From positions 1 to 21,573 of the forward strand of contig UQJF01000041.1 in assembly GCA_900541315.1 (NCBI GenBank): a DNA stretch of 21,573 nt, in the 5' to 3' direction. The stretch's first letter is position 1. Each line of letters starts with the position of its first letter. Below are positions 8,116 to 14,818 of this stretch, one piece after another. This DNA is from an uncultured Clostridium sp. GTDB taxonomy: Bacteria; Bacillota; Clostridia; Lachnospirales; Lachnospiraceae. Below the pieces are notes generated by a model. The model had not been told where the DNA came from, ran no database searches, and saw only the letters and a program-made list of their open reading frames with translations. A program made the translations under genes and the position numbers.

Positions 8116-8571
8116 TTATTCTATTTCTTCCACTTTCCGGGTGCCGTCAGCTTCTACTGTGACACGGACTTTCACCCATTTATCCTGATATATCATTTTT
8201 TCTAACTGTCCTGTTTTTATGTCTGCATCTACAGATATTACCAGGGCATTTTTACTGCCTGCAGACATATATCCGGACAGCTCATTGTCCGGATCGTCCA
8301 GATCCAGGTTCATCAGCCTGTGAAGCTTTCCAATGGTAAGCTTTCCTTCTTCTCTCTGTTCATCCAGATACTGCTGTACTGCATCTGCTGTGATCTGGGC
8401 ATCTGTGTATGCAGCCATCCTTCTGGCACTTTTTATATAACCTAAGACAGATGGGACTGCTACTGCCATAAGGACTGAAAGAATGCCTAACACTGCGATC
8501 AGTTCAATGAGAGTAAATCCTTTCCTGTCTTCGCCTGTATTCTGCTTTTTCTCCTGCATTTCATTTTTCAT
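8116..8571 (-). CDS. Type IV pilin-like (pseudopilin) protein, second of two
   Basis: The N-terminus carries a class III (prepilin) signal: a charged leader of 18 residues ending in glycine, then FTLIELIAVLGILSVLMAVAVP. Cleavage is expected between Gly18 and Phe19, and the conserved Glu at mature position 5 is Glu23. A prepilin peptidase would process it, and it would then sit in the membrane with its ~110-residue globular domain outside. Its length of 151 residues fits a minor pilin or pseudopilin. The start is four bases after the stop of the preceding pilin-like gene, so the pair is an operon. No assembly ATPase, platform protein or prepilin peptidase is encoded in this window, so the machinery must be elsewhere. 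Confidence 0.88.
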   Translation of the reverse strand: MKNEMQEKKQNTGEDRKGFTLIELIAVLGILSVLMAVAVPSVLGYIKSARRMAAYTDAQITADAVQQYLDEQREEGKLTIGKLHRLMNLDLDDPDNELSGYMSAGSKNALVISVDADIKTGQLEKMIYQDKWVKVRVTVEADGTRKVEEIE

Positions 8572-8575
8572 ATTA

Positions 8576-8932
8576 TTAATTACCGCCTGATAGCATACGG
8601 CCTTCTCCCGTCTTTCCTGAATATTCTGCTTTATAGGTCTTCTTTCCTATCTTACCTTCCCAGACCGCCGTATCATTATCTGCATCATAATAATAGCTTT
8701 GTGTTTCCTCTTCTGCCAGAACACCTGCATCTAACATCTCCTGCTGTGCTTTCCCCTGGACATAATTGGATCTGGCATTGGCAATTGCTACCTGTTTGGC
8801 AGACCGTTCCTGGAAATGATTGTAAGAAGGTACAGCAATTGCCATGAGAATACCCATGATCGCGATCACGCAGATCAGTTCCACTAAAGTAAATCCTTCC
8901 TGTTCCCTATATTTTTCTCTTTCGTTCCTCAT
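8576..8932 (-). CDS. Type IV pilin-like (pseudopilin) protein, first of two
   Basis: The 118-residue protein has a short 13-residue leader ending in Gly13, then [27 protein letters not shown], a textbook prepilin cleavage and hydrophobic helix with Glu18 at mature position 5. I chose the ATG at 8932 because AGGAGG lies six bases upstream. The frame is open to 9076 only because it crosses the long inverted repeat between this gene and potA. The globular part is small, about 80 residues, with a Tyr-rich and acidic stretch ([16 protein letters not shown]). It is the first gene of a minus-strand cluster with a second pilin-like gene and a PF06541 membrane protein. Pilus, secretion and DNA-uptake roles cannot be told apart here. 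Confidence 0.88.
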   Translation of the reverse strand: MRNEREKYREQEGFTLVELICVIAIMGILMAIAVPSYNHFQERSAKQVAIANARSNYVQGKAQQEMLDAGVLAEEETQSYYYDADNDTAVWEGKIGKKTYKAEYSGKTGEGRMLSGGN

Positions 8933-8952
8933 ACTCTTCCTCCTGTCATGTT

Positions 8953-9105
8953 CTCTCGGAATCTTTCTGTGCCTGATTTTGTGAGAAGATTTTTTGTCAG
9001 TTGTGCCCAAATTTCTGAGGCGTACGCGGTGCGTACGTTGATGAAATTCGGGTGCGACTGGCGGAAAATCAGCCACAAAGGCAGGTGCAGGAAAGACTCC
9101 GAGAG
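8953..9105 (+). repeat. Long imperfect inverted repeat (about 153-base hairpin) before potA
   Basis: Left arm 8953-9027 pairs with right arm 9031-9105 around a GGT loop. Blocks are CTCTCGGA (8953) with TCCGAGAG (9098); TCTTTC (8962) with GAAAGA (9091); 8968-8983 with 9074-9089; GATTTT (8988) with AAAATC (9065); a run from 8994 to 9015 with 9043-9064; and a perfect CGTACGC/GCGTACG tip at 9021-9037. About nine of the twelve non-Watson-Crick positions are G-U wobbles in plus-strand RNA and would be A-C mismatches on minus. The structure therefore favours the potA sense strand. It fills almost the whole gap between the divergent pilin and pot clusters. Confidence 0.85.
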
Positions 9106-9136
9106 GACATCACATACGAAAAGGAGAACTGTGTAC

Positions 9137-10213
9137 ATGAGCCAGCCATTGATCGATTTACAGCATATTTCAAAAAGCTTTGACGGAGAAATGGTCTTAG
9201 ATGACCTGAGTCTTTCTATAAAAGAAAATAGTTTCGTAACTCTACTCGGTCCCAGCGGATGCGGAAAATCCACCACTTTGCGTATTATCGGTGGTTTCAC
9301 CCCGCCGGATAAGGGAAATGTTATCTTCGACGGTCAGGATATCACCAAGCTTCCACCAAATAAACGCCAGTTAAACACCGTATTCCAGAAATACGCCTTA
9401 TTCCCGCATATGACCATTGCCGAAAACATTGCTTTCGGCCTGAAGATCAAAAACAAACCTAAAAGCTATATTGACGATAAGATCAAATATGCATTAAAAC
9501 TGGTAAACCTGTCCGGTTTTGAAAAAAGAGATGTTACCTCTCTTTCCGGTGGCCAGCAGCAGCGTATCGCTATTGCAAGAGCCATTGTAAATGAGCCTCG
9601 GGTACTGCTCCTTGATGAGCCTTTAGGCGCTTTGGATCTGAAGCTGCGCCAGGACATGCAGTATGAGCTGATCCGCCTGAAAAATGAGTTGGGGATCACC
9701 TTTATCTATGTTACCCATGACCAGGAAGAGGCACTTACCATGTCTGATACCATTGTGGTCATGAACCAGGGCTATATCCAGCAGATGGGTTCCCCGGAAC
9801 AGATCTACAATGAACCGGAAAATGCCTTTGTTGCAGACTTTATCGGAGAAAGCAATATTGTGCCCGGTCTGATGATCCATGATGAACTGGTTGAGATCTT
9901 CGGCGCCAGATTTGCCTGTGTTGATAAAGGATTCGGAAATAATAAACCGGTTGACGTTGTGATCCGTCCTGAGGATATCGACCTGTTAAAACCAGAGGAA
10001 GGCACTCTCCAGGGTATTGTCACCCACCTGATCTTTAAGGGTGTCCATTATGAAATGGAAGTAACCACCCCGGATGGCTTTGAGTGGCTGGTACACTCTA
10101 CTGATATGTTCCCTGTTGGCCAGCAGGTAGGTATCCATGTGGATCCTTTTGACATTCAGATCATGAACAAACCTGCTTCTGAAGATGAGGAGGCGATCGG
10201 AGTCAATGAATGA
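9137..10213 (+). CDS. potA: Spermidine/putrescine ABC transporter ATPase
   Basis: PotA hydrolyses ATP to drive polyamine uptake through PotB/PotC. The 358-residue protein has Walker [10 protein letters not shown] at 38-46, signature LSGGQQQR at 136-143, Walker B LLLDEP at 157-162 and the switch histidine His194 in THDQEEA. A C-terminal TOBE-like domain (roughly 240-345) is typical of PotA/MalK-type ATPases. I chose the ATG at 9137 with AAGGAG ten bases upstream. The open frame reaches back to 8948 only through the hairpin. It is the first gene of potABCD, and its stop overlaps the potB start. No sigma-A promoter is recognisable in the 31 bases between the hairpin and the start, so the hairpin is probably part of the leader or covers the promoter. 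Confidence 0.96.
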   Translation: MSQPLIDLQHISKSFDGEMVLDDLSLSIKENSFVTLLGPSGCGKSTTLRIIGGFTPPDKGNVIFDGQDITKLPPNKRQLNTVFQKYALFPHMTIAENIAFGLKIKNKPKSYIDDKIKYALKLVNLSGFEKRDVTSLSGGQQQRIAIARAIVNEPRVLLLDEPLGALDLKLRQDMQYELIRLKNELGITFIYVTHDQEEALTMSDTIVVMNQGYIQQMGSPEQIYNEPENAFVADFIGESNIVPGLMIHDELVEIFGARFACVDKGFGNNKPVDVVIRPEDIDLLKPEEGTLQGIVTHLIFKGVHYEMEVTTPDGFEWLVHSTDMFPVGQQVGIHVDPFDIQIMNKPASEDEEAIGVNE

Positions 10214-11045
10214 TGAAAAGAAATCCGCGGCCTTAGGAAGAGCACTTCTTTCCGGCCCTTATCTGATCTGGATGATCGGTTTTACCATTATCCCCCTTGC
10301 CCTTATTTTTTGGTTCGGCATTACCAATAAAAATAGCAGCCTGACACTGGCAAACATTACTGCTATTATGAATCCGGATCACTGGAAGGCGCTGTGGCTG
10401 TCTCTTGGGCTGTCACTGGTCAGTACAATCCTCTGCCTGATCCTTGCTTATCCTCTTGCCATGATCCTTCGTGGAAGAGGCAGTTCTGCCAGCGGCTTTA
10501 TTGTATTTATCTTCATCCTTCCTATGTGGATGAACTTTTTACTGCGTACTATGGCATGGCAGACATTACTTGAGCGAAACGGTGTGATCAATGGAATCTT
10601 AACCTGGCTCCATCTGCCGAAGCAGAACCTGATCAACACTCCTGCAGCTATCGTTCTTGGAATGGTATATAACTTCCTTCCATTTATGGTACTGCCCATC
10701 TACAACGTACTTGCAAAAATTGACGACAACACCATCAACGCCGCAAAAGACTTAGGTGCCAACACCTTACAGACTTTATTTTACATCTGGCTGCCTTTAA
10801 GCCTTCCTGGTATCATCAGCGGTATTACCATGGTATTCGTGCCCTCCCTCACTACTTTCGTTATCTCCGACCTGTTAGGCGGAAGCAAGATCCTTCTGAT
10901 CGGTAATGTAATTGAACAGGAGTTTACAAAGGGAAATAACTGGCACCTGGGAAGCGGTCTGTCTCTGGTCTTAATGGTATTTATACTTATCAGTATGGCC
11001 ATGATCGCAAAATATGATAAAAACGGAGAAGGGACGGCATTCTAA
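10206..11045 (+). CDS. potB: Polyamine ABC transporter permease PotB
   Basis: This is an inner-membrane permease with six predicted membrane segments and the cytoplasmic EAA loop [29 protein letters not shown] that docks on PotA. The chosen ATG (279 residues) lies 12 bases after AGGAGG at 10188-10193 and overlaps the end of potA by eight bases. An in-frame ATG seven codons earlier, at 10185, precedes that ribosome binding site and is less likely. Its last codon shares a base with the potC start (TAATG), so translation is coupled. Confidence 0.95.
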   Translation: MNDEKKSAALGRALLSGPYLIWMIGFTIIPLALIFWFGITNKNSSLTLANITAIMNPDHWKALWLSLGLSLVSTILCLILAYPLAMILRGRGSSASGFIVFIFILPMWMNFLLRTMAWQTLLERNGVINGILTWLHLPKQNLINTPAAIVLGMVYNFLPFMVLPIYNVLAKIDDNTINAAKDLGANTLQTLFYIWLPLSLPGIISGITMVFVPSLTTFVISDLLGGSKILLIGNVIEQEFTKGNNWHLGSGLSLVLMVFILISMAMIAKYDKNGEGTAF

Positions 11046-11836
11046 TGACAAAAGGCAAAGAACGGTTTCGGAAGTTTATTTCCGACTTTTATTTAGTGAT
11101 TATCCTTATCTTCCTTTATGCCCCGATCTTCACCATGATGGTCCTTTCTTTTAACCAGTCAAAATCAAGGACCCACTGGGGCGGCTTTACACTTAGCTGG
11201 TATACACAGATGTTCCAAAGCCGGGCGATCATGTACGCCTTATACACCACACTGCTTGTGGCAATGATCTCCGCACTGGTGGCAACTGTCATTGGAACTG
11301 TGACAGCCCTCGCCATCAACCACATGAAGCCTGTGTCCAAAAATATTTTTATGGGCATCTCTAACATTCCCATGTTAAACGCAGATATCGTCACCGGTAT
11401 CTCACTGATGCTTGCATTTATTGCCTTTGGGATCTCCCTTGGCTTTAAGACCGTGCTCATTTCCCATATCACCTTTAACATTCCTTATGTTATCTTAAGT
11501 GTTATGCCGAAATTAAAGCAGACGGACCGCTCCACCTATGAGGCGGCTTTAGACCTTGGCGCTTCTCCGGCTTATGCCTTTTTCCAGGTAGTTTTCCCGG
11601 ATATCATGCCAGGTGTCCTCTCCGGTTTCCTGCTGGCATTTACCATGTCACTGGATGATTTCATTATCACCCATTTTACAAAGGGCGCCGGTATCAATAC
11701 TCTGTCTACCTTGATCTACAGTGAAGTGCGCCGCGGTATCCGTCCTTCCATGTATGCCTTAAGCACTGTTATCTTTGTGGTGGTGCTGGTGGTACTGCTT
11801 ATTGCAAATTTTCGGAAACAGCCGGAAAAAGACTAA
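11045..11836 (+). CDS. potC: Polyamine ABC transporter permease PotC
   Basis: The second membrane subunit, 263 residues with about six membrane segments, has the EAA loop STYEAALDLGASPAYAFFQVVFPDIMPGVLSG and the typical MSLDDFIITHFTKG motif that follows in PotC proteins. Its start codon overlaps the potB stop codon. With PotB it forms the heterodimeric channel through which the substrate delivered by PotD passes. Confidence 0.95.
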   Translation: MTKGKERFRKFISDFYLVIILIFLYAPIFTMMVLSFNQSKSRTHWGGFTLSWYTQMFQSRAIMYALYTTLLVAMISALVATVIGTVTALAINHMKPVSKNIFMGISNIPMLNADIVTGISLMLAFIAFGISLGFKTVLISHITFNIPYVILSVMPKLKQTDRSTYEAALDLGASPAYAFFQVVFPDIMPGVLSGFLLAFTMSLDDFIITHFTKGAGINTLSTLIYSEVRRGIRPSMYALSTVIFVVVLVVLLIANFRKQPEKD

Positions 11837-11864
11837 TATCGGAGACTGGAGGATCTAAGCTATC

Positions 11865-12968
11865 ATGAAAATGCGTACATTCTGGGCTGCCGCAGCTGTT
11901 GCTGTAGGCTCCTGTGTGATATCCATTGCTATTTTAGGAGTTCCAGGAGCAGAAAACGGCGGCGGTACTTTAAAAGTATATAACTGGGGCGAATATATTG
12001 ACGAGGATGTTATTACCCAGTTTGAAGATGAAACGGGCATTTCCGTTATCTATGACGTTTTTGAGACCAATGAGGAAATGTATCCGGTTGTAGAGGCTGG
12101 GGGAGTTAAATACGATGTAGTCTGCCCTTCAGACTATATGATCCAGAGAATGATCGATAATAATATACTGGCAGAGCTGGATTATGATAATATCCCCAAT
12201 GCAGATCAGATCGGGGATCCTTACTGGAAAATGTCCCAGGGATTTGACCCGGACAATAAGTATTCCGTTCCTTACTGCTGGGGTACTGTAGGTATCCTTT
12301 ATAATAAGCAGATGTTAGAACAGTTAGGCGTACCAGAGCCAACCAGCTGGGCTGACCTGTGGGATCCCAAGCTGGCAGATGAGATCTTGATGCAGAACAG
12401 TATCCGTGATGCATTTATGATCGCATTGAAACAGAAAGGATATTCTTTAAATACTTCTGACCCGGAGGAACTGGCGCAGGCAAGAGATATGCTGATCGAA
12501 CAGAAACCCCTTGTCCAGGCTTATGTTATCGACCAGGTAAGAGATAAAATGATCAATGGAGAAGCTGCGGAAGGTGTGATCTACTCCGGCGAAATGCTTT
12601 ACATCCAGGAACAGATCCAGGAGCTTGGCCTGAATTATGACCTGGAGTATGTGGTTCCAGATGAAGGAACTACTCTCTGGATCGACTCCTGGGTAATTCC
12701 AAAAAATGCAGAAAACAAAGAAGCTGCAGAACAATGGATCAATTTCATGTGCCGTCCGGATATTGCAAAGAAAAACTTTGACTACATTACGTATTCTACT
12801 CCGAATACAGGCGCTTATGAGCTTTCTGATAAGGAGCTTCAGGATAACAAAGCCCTGTTCCCGAATATGGATTCCCCGGCAATGAAAAACAGTGAGATCC
12901 TCCGTTATCTTGGAGATGATACAGATAATATTTACAATGAAATGTGGAAAGAAGTTAAAGCCCAGTAA
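11865..12968 (+). CDS. potD: Polyamine-binding protein PotD
   Basis: The extracellular substrate-binding subunit, 367 residues. The mature part begins GTLKVYNWGEYIDEDVI, with Trp41 and Tyr44 in the place of the E. coli PotD Trp34/Tyr37 aromatic pair. PSDY lies at 88-91 and LWIDSW supplies Trp272 and Asp274, matching Trp255/Asp257. Where E. coli has the acidic Asp168/Glu171 pair (DDAREVF), this protein reads NSIRDAF, so the first acid is probably Ser179; this may alter the choice between putrescine and spermidine. The N-terminal hydrophobic stretch (residues 6-27) contains VGSC but no convincing lipobox followed by a polar linker. It may therefore be anchored by an uncleaved helix instead of a lipid. 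GGAGG lies 12 bases before the ATG. Confidence 0.94.
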   Translation: MKMRTFWAAAAVAVGSCVISIAILGVPGAENGGGTLKVYNWGEYIDEDVITQFEDETGISVIYDVFETNEEMYPVVEAGGVKYDVVCPSDYMIQRMIDNNILAELDYDNIPNADQIGDPYWKMSQGFDPDNKYSVPYCWGTVGILYNKQMLEQLGVPEPTSWADLWDPKLADEILMQNSIRDAFMIALKQKGYSLNTSDPEELAQARDMLIEQKPLVQAYVIDQVRDKMINGEAAEGVIYSGEMLYIQEQIQELGLNYDLEYVVPDEGTTLWIDSWVIPKNAENKEAAEQWINFMCRPDIAKKNFDYITYSTPNTGAYELSDKELQDNKALFPNMDSPAMKNSEILRYLGDDTDNIYNEMWKEVKAQ

Positions 12969-13063
12969 TTCCCAGTTAAAGTTCCACCAGGCCTCTTATT
13001 TCCATGCCAGATTTTGTTTTTCAGGGAATTTTATCAATAAGGATTTATTACCATTTCCATTAC

Positions 13064-13092
13064 TTGTAAATATGGTTTTTTTATGTTAAAAT
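13064..13092 (+). promoter_or_regulatory. Predicted sigma-A promoter of the DtxR-type regulator
   Basis: TTGTAA (13064-13069) and TAAAAT (13087-13092) are 17 bases apart in an AT-rich stretch downstream of potD. Transcription would start near 13099, just before the hairpin at 13108. No clear terminator separates it from potD, so some readthrough from pot is possible. Confidence 0.65.
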
Positions 13093-13107
13093 TATTGTAC
13101 TTAGTGG

Positions 13108-13148
13108 GAGCGTGTCTGAAAATTTTGCCGCGATTTTCAGATGCGCTC
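13108..13148 (+). repeat. Hairpin in the leader of the DtxR-type regulator
   Basis: The arms GAGCGTGTCTGAAAAT (13108-13123) and ATTTTCAGATGCGCTC (13133-13148) form a 16-bp stem with a nine-base loop. The two non-Watson-Crick positions are U-G and G-U wobbles in plus-strand RNA and mismatches on minus. It starts about nine bases after the predicted transcription start and ends about 23 bases before the ribosome binding site. No T run follows, so it is not a terminator. Confidence 0.75.
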
Positions 13149-13186
13149 TACGGCTACTTTGAGATCTGATGAAAGGACGTGTTGTT

Positions 13187-13585
13187 GTGAAAATACAGGA
13201 ATCTGCGGAAAATTATCTGGAGACTATATTTATGCTCAGCAGGCATAAGCCTTATGTGCGTTCCATTGATATTGCAAATGAATTAAGCTTTTCCAAACCA
13301 AGTGTCAGCGTTGCCATGAAGAACCTGCGCGAAAATGGCTATATCCACATGACTGACCAGGGCCACATTACTTTGACACAGACCGGTCAGGATATTGCTA
13401 ATAAAATGTATGAACGTCACATTATGCTGTCTAACTGGCTGATCTATCTGGGCGTGGATGAAAAGACAGCTGTGGAAGATGCCTGCAAGATCGAGCATGT
13501 ACTCAGTGCCCAAAGCTTCCAGGCGATCAAGAAGCATATCACACAGGGAAATGAGCTTCCTGCTGATATGAAAGAAGATGAATAA
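13187..13585 (+). CDS. DtxR/MntR family metal-dependent transcriptional regulator
   Basis: A 132-residue repressor with an N-terminal winged helix (residues ~1-62; recognition region FSKPSVSVAMKNLRENGYI) and a metal-binding dimerisation domain. Likely ligands are His78 (ERH), Cys100, Glu103 and His104 in the motif CKIEH. In B. subtilis MntR the first position of that motif is Glu99, while in DtxR/IdeR it is Cys102, so this site resembles the iron-sensing type. It lacks the C-terminal SH3-like domain of DtxR and so has MntR length. I chose GTG at 13187 because AAAGGA lies nine bases upstream and the family usually begins KIQESAENYLE. An ATG six codons earlier is the alternative. The genes it controls are not evident here. 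Confidence 0.9.
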   Translation: MKIQESAENYLETIFMLSRHKPYVRSIDIANELSFSKPSVSVAMKNLRENGYIHMTDQGHITLTQTGQDIANKMYERHIMLSNWLIYLGVDEKTAVEDACKIEHVLSAQSFQAIKKHITQGNELPADMKEDE

Positions 13586-13613
13586 ACAAAAATAGTTTGA
13601 AAAAGAAGGACGG

Positions 13614-13643
13614 GGCGGTCACTGGTGGTGGCCGTCTTTTTTT
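13614..13643 (+). terminator. Intrinsic terminator after the DtxR-type regulator
   Basis: The stem GGCGGTCAC (13614-13622) / GTGGCCGTC (13628-13636) has a TGGTG loop and is followed by seven T's on plus. It lies 28 bases after the regulator's stop codon and isolates it from the esterase. Confidence 0.85.
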
Positions 13644-13698
13644 GCAGAATGAGAGTTTTTCCGAAGAAATAATCTTTCCAAAGAAAGGACGTGTACAT

Positions 13699-14544
13699 AT
13701 GAAAGTAAAACATATTTCTATTGCAGTGGATCCTGAACAGACCGGAAATCCTGTTTTTGGTGCTCCGGCAGATCTTACTGCTTATATCCTGGAACCAGTA
13801 GAAGGGATCACGGATAAAAAAAGACCGGCTGTCCTGCTTTGTCCGGGCGGCGGCTATCATAAACTTTCGGGACGTGAAGATCAACCGATCGCTATGAAGT
13901 ATCTGGCAGCTGGTTTTCATGTCTTTGTGCTTCACTACAGCCTGGTGCCGGATGTATTTCCACGGGCACTTATGGAGCTGGCGCTTTCCATGAAGCTGAT
14001 ACGTGAACATGGAAATGAGTGGAATGTAGATGTAAAGCGGATCGCTGTTTCCGGATTTTCTGCAGGCGGACATCTGGCGTGTTGCCTTGGAACTTTCTGG
14101 AATAAGGAATGGCTGTATAAGGCTTTGGAAGTGAAGCCGGAGATGATACAGCCCAATGGGATGATCCTTTGTTATCCGGTTATCACTTCCGAAGAATATT
14201 GTCATAAAGGGTCATTTGAATGTCTTATGGGGACTGAGGCTTCTAAGAAAGATGTGGAACTTCGCAGGCTTCTGTCCCTGGAATATCAGGTGGGTCCTCA
14301 GGTTCCAAAAACTTTTTTATGGCATACCTGGACGGATCAGTCAGTGCCAGTAGAGAACAGCCTGTTGCTTTTACAGGCTTTAAGAAAGGCCGGAGTAAAC
14401 GTGGAAGCACATTTGTATCCGATGGGCCCCCACGGGATCGCCCTTGGAACAGAAGAAACCCAGGGAATCGATCAGAAATATCTGGCGCCTTATTGTGAAA
14501 GCTGGATGGGGTTAGCGATACGCTGGATTTCAGAACAGCTGTAA
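13699..14544 (+). CDS. Alpha/beta-hydrolase, probable carbohydrate acetyl esterase
   Basis: A cytoplasmic serine esterase of 281 residues, with no signal peptide. The oxyanion-hole motif CPGGGY lies at 48-53, the nucleophile is Ser121 in GFSAGG, and the acid and base are probably Asp213 (WTDQSVP) and His245 (GPHG). The order and spacing match the acetyl-esterase/lipase group (COG0657, dienelactone-hydrolase-like), often annotated as xylan or acetyl esterases; the real substrate is unknown. I chose the ATG at 13699 because AAAGGA lies nine bases upstream. The open frame to 13597 crosses the terminator of the preceding gene. Promoter elements between 13644 and 13690 are weak at best. It converges on the zinc/cadmium cluster. 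Confidence 0.85.
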   Translation: MKVKHISIAVDPEQTGNPVFGAPADLTAYILEPVEGITDKKRPAVLLCPGGGYHKLSGREDQPIAMKYLAAGFHVFVLHYSLVPDVFPRALMELALSMKLIREHGNEWNVDVKRIAVSGFSAGGHLACCLGTFWNKEWLYKALEVKPEMIQPNGMILCYPVITSEEYCHKGSFECLMGTEASKKDVELRRLLSLEYQVGPQVPKTFLWHTWTDQSVPVENSLLLLQALRKAGVNVEAHLYPMGPHGIALGTEETQGIDQKYLAPYCESWMGLAIRWISEQL

Positions 14545-14591
14545 TATTGTAACGCCATTATTCTCCCCACTGCTTTATCATGGATTACGCA

Positions 14592-14720
14592 GGCCGTCAT
14601 TTCACTTATCAATTGTCCACATCTTGAGTACATCTGTCCGAATGCAGCGGCCAAAGTCCGATGCAGGCGAACAGGTGCAAATCGAAAGCCAGTGGACAAT
14701 GATAAGTGAAATGTAAGGCC
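14592..14720. repeat. 129-base inverted-repeat element between convergent genes
   Basis: The ends are GGCC on both sides. Inside are terminal arms ATTTCACTTATC (14599-14610) and TTGTCCAC (14613-14620), pairing with GATAAGTGAAAT (14701-14712) and GTGGACAA (14692-14699), about 21 bp with one bulge. A second imperfect hairpin lies inside at 14631-14650/14658-14677 (CATCTGTCCG.. with ..CGAACAGGTG). The element fills the middle of the 274-base gap between the esterase and the P-type ATPase. It has no coding frame of note and no T run. It resembles a small mobile-type (MITE-like) element or a structured RNA; the remaining flanks show nothing else. Confidence 0.75.
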
Positions 14721-14818
14721 GTTTCTTTCACGCTTCACAACCTCACAGCTGCCAGTTTCCAGCCTGTCACAACTCAGAAAATCCCACGATCACCAATCTC
14801 CCAGATTCTCATGGCACA

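Noticed and set aside
8933..9076. Extended N-terminus of the first pilin-like protein
   Set aside because: The extension is just the long inverted repeat read in frame. The prepilin leader must be short, and AGGAGG marks the ATG at 8932.
8948..9136. Extended N-terminus of PotA
   Set aside because: It also reads through the hairpin. The ATG at 9137 has AAGGAG and matches the usual PotA start.
13597..13698. Longer esterase N-terminus
   Set aside because: It includes the terminator of the preceding regulator. The ATG at 13699 has its own ribosome binding site and begins the hydrolase fold.
8953..14720. CRISPR array or retron
   Set aside because: The repeats are single palindromes without regular spacers, and no cas gene or reverse transcriptase is nearby.
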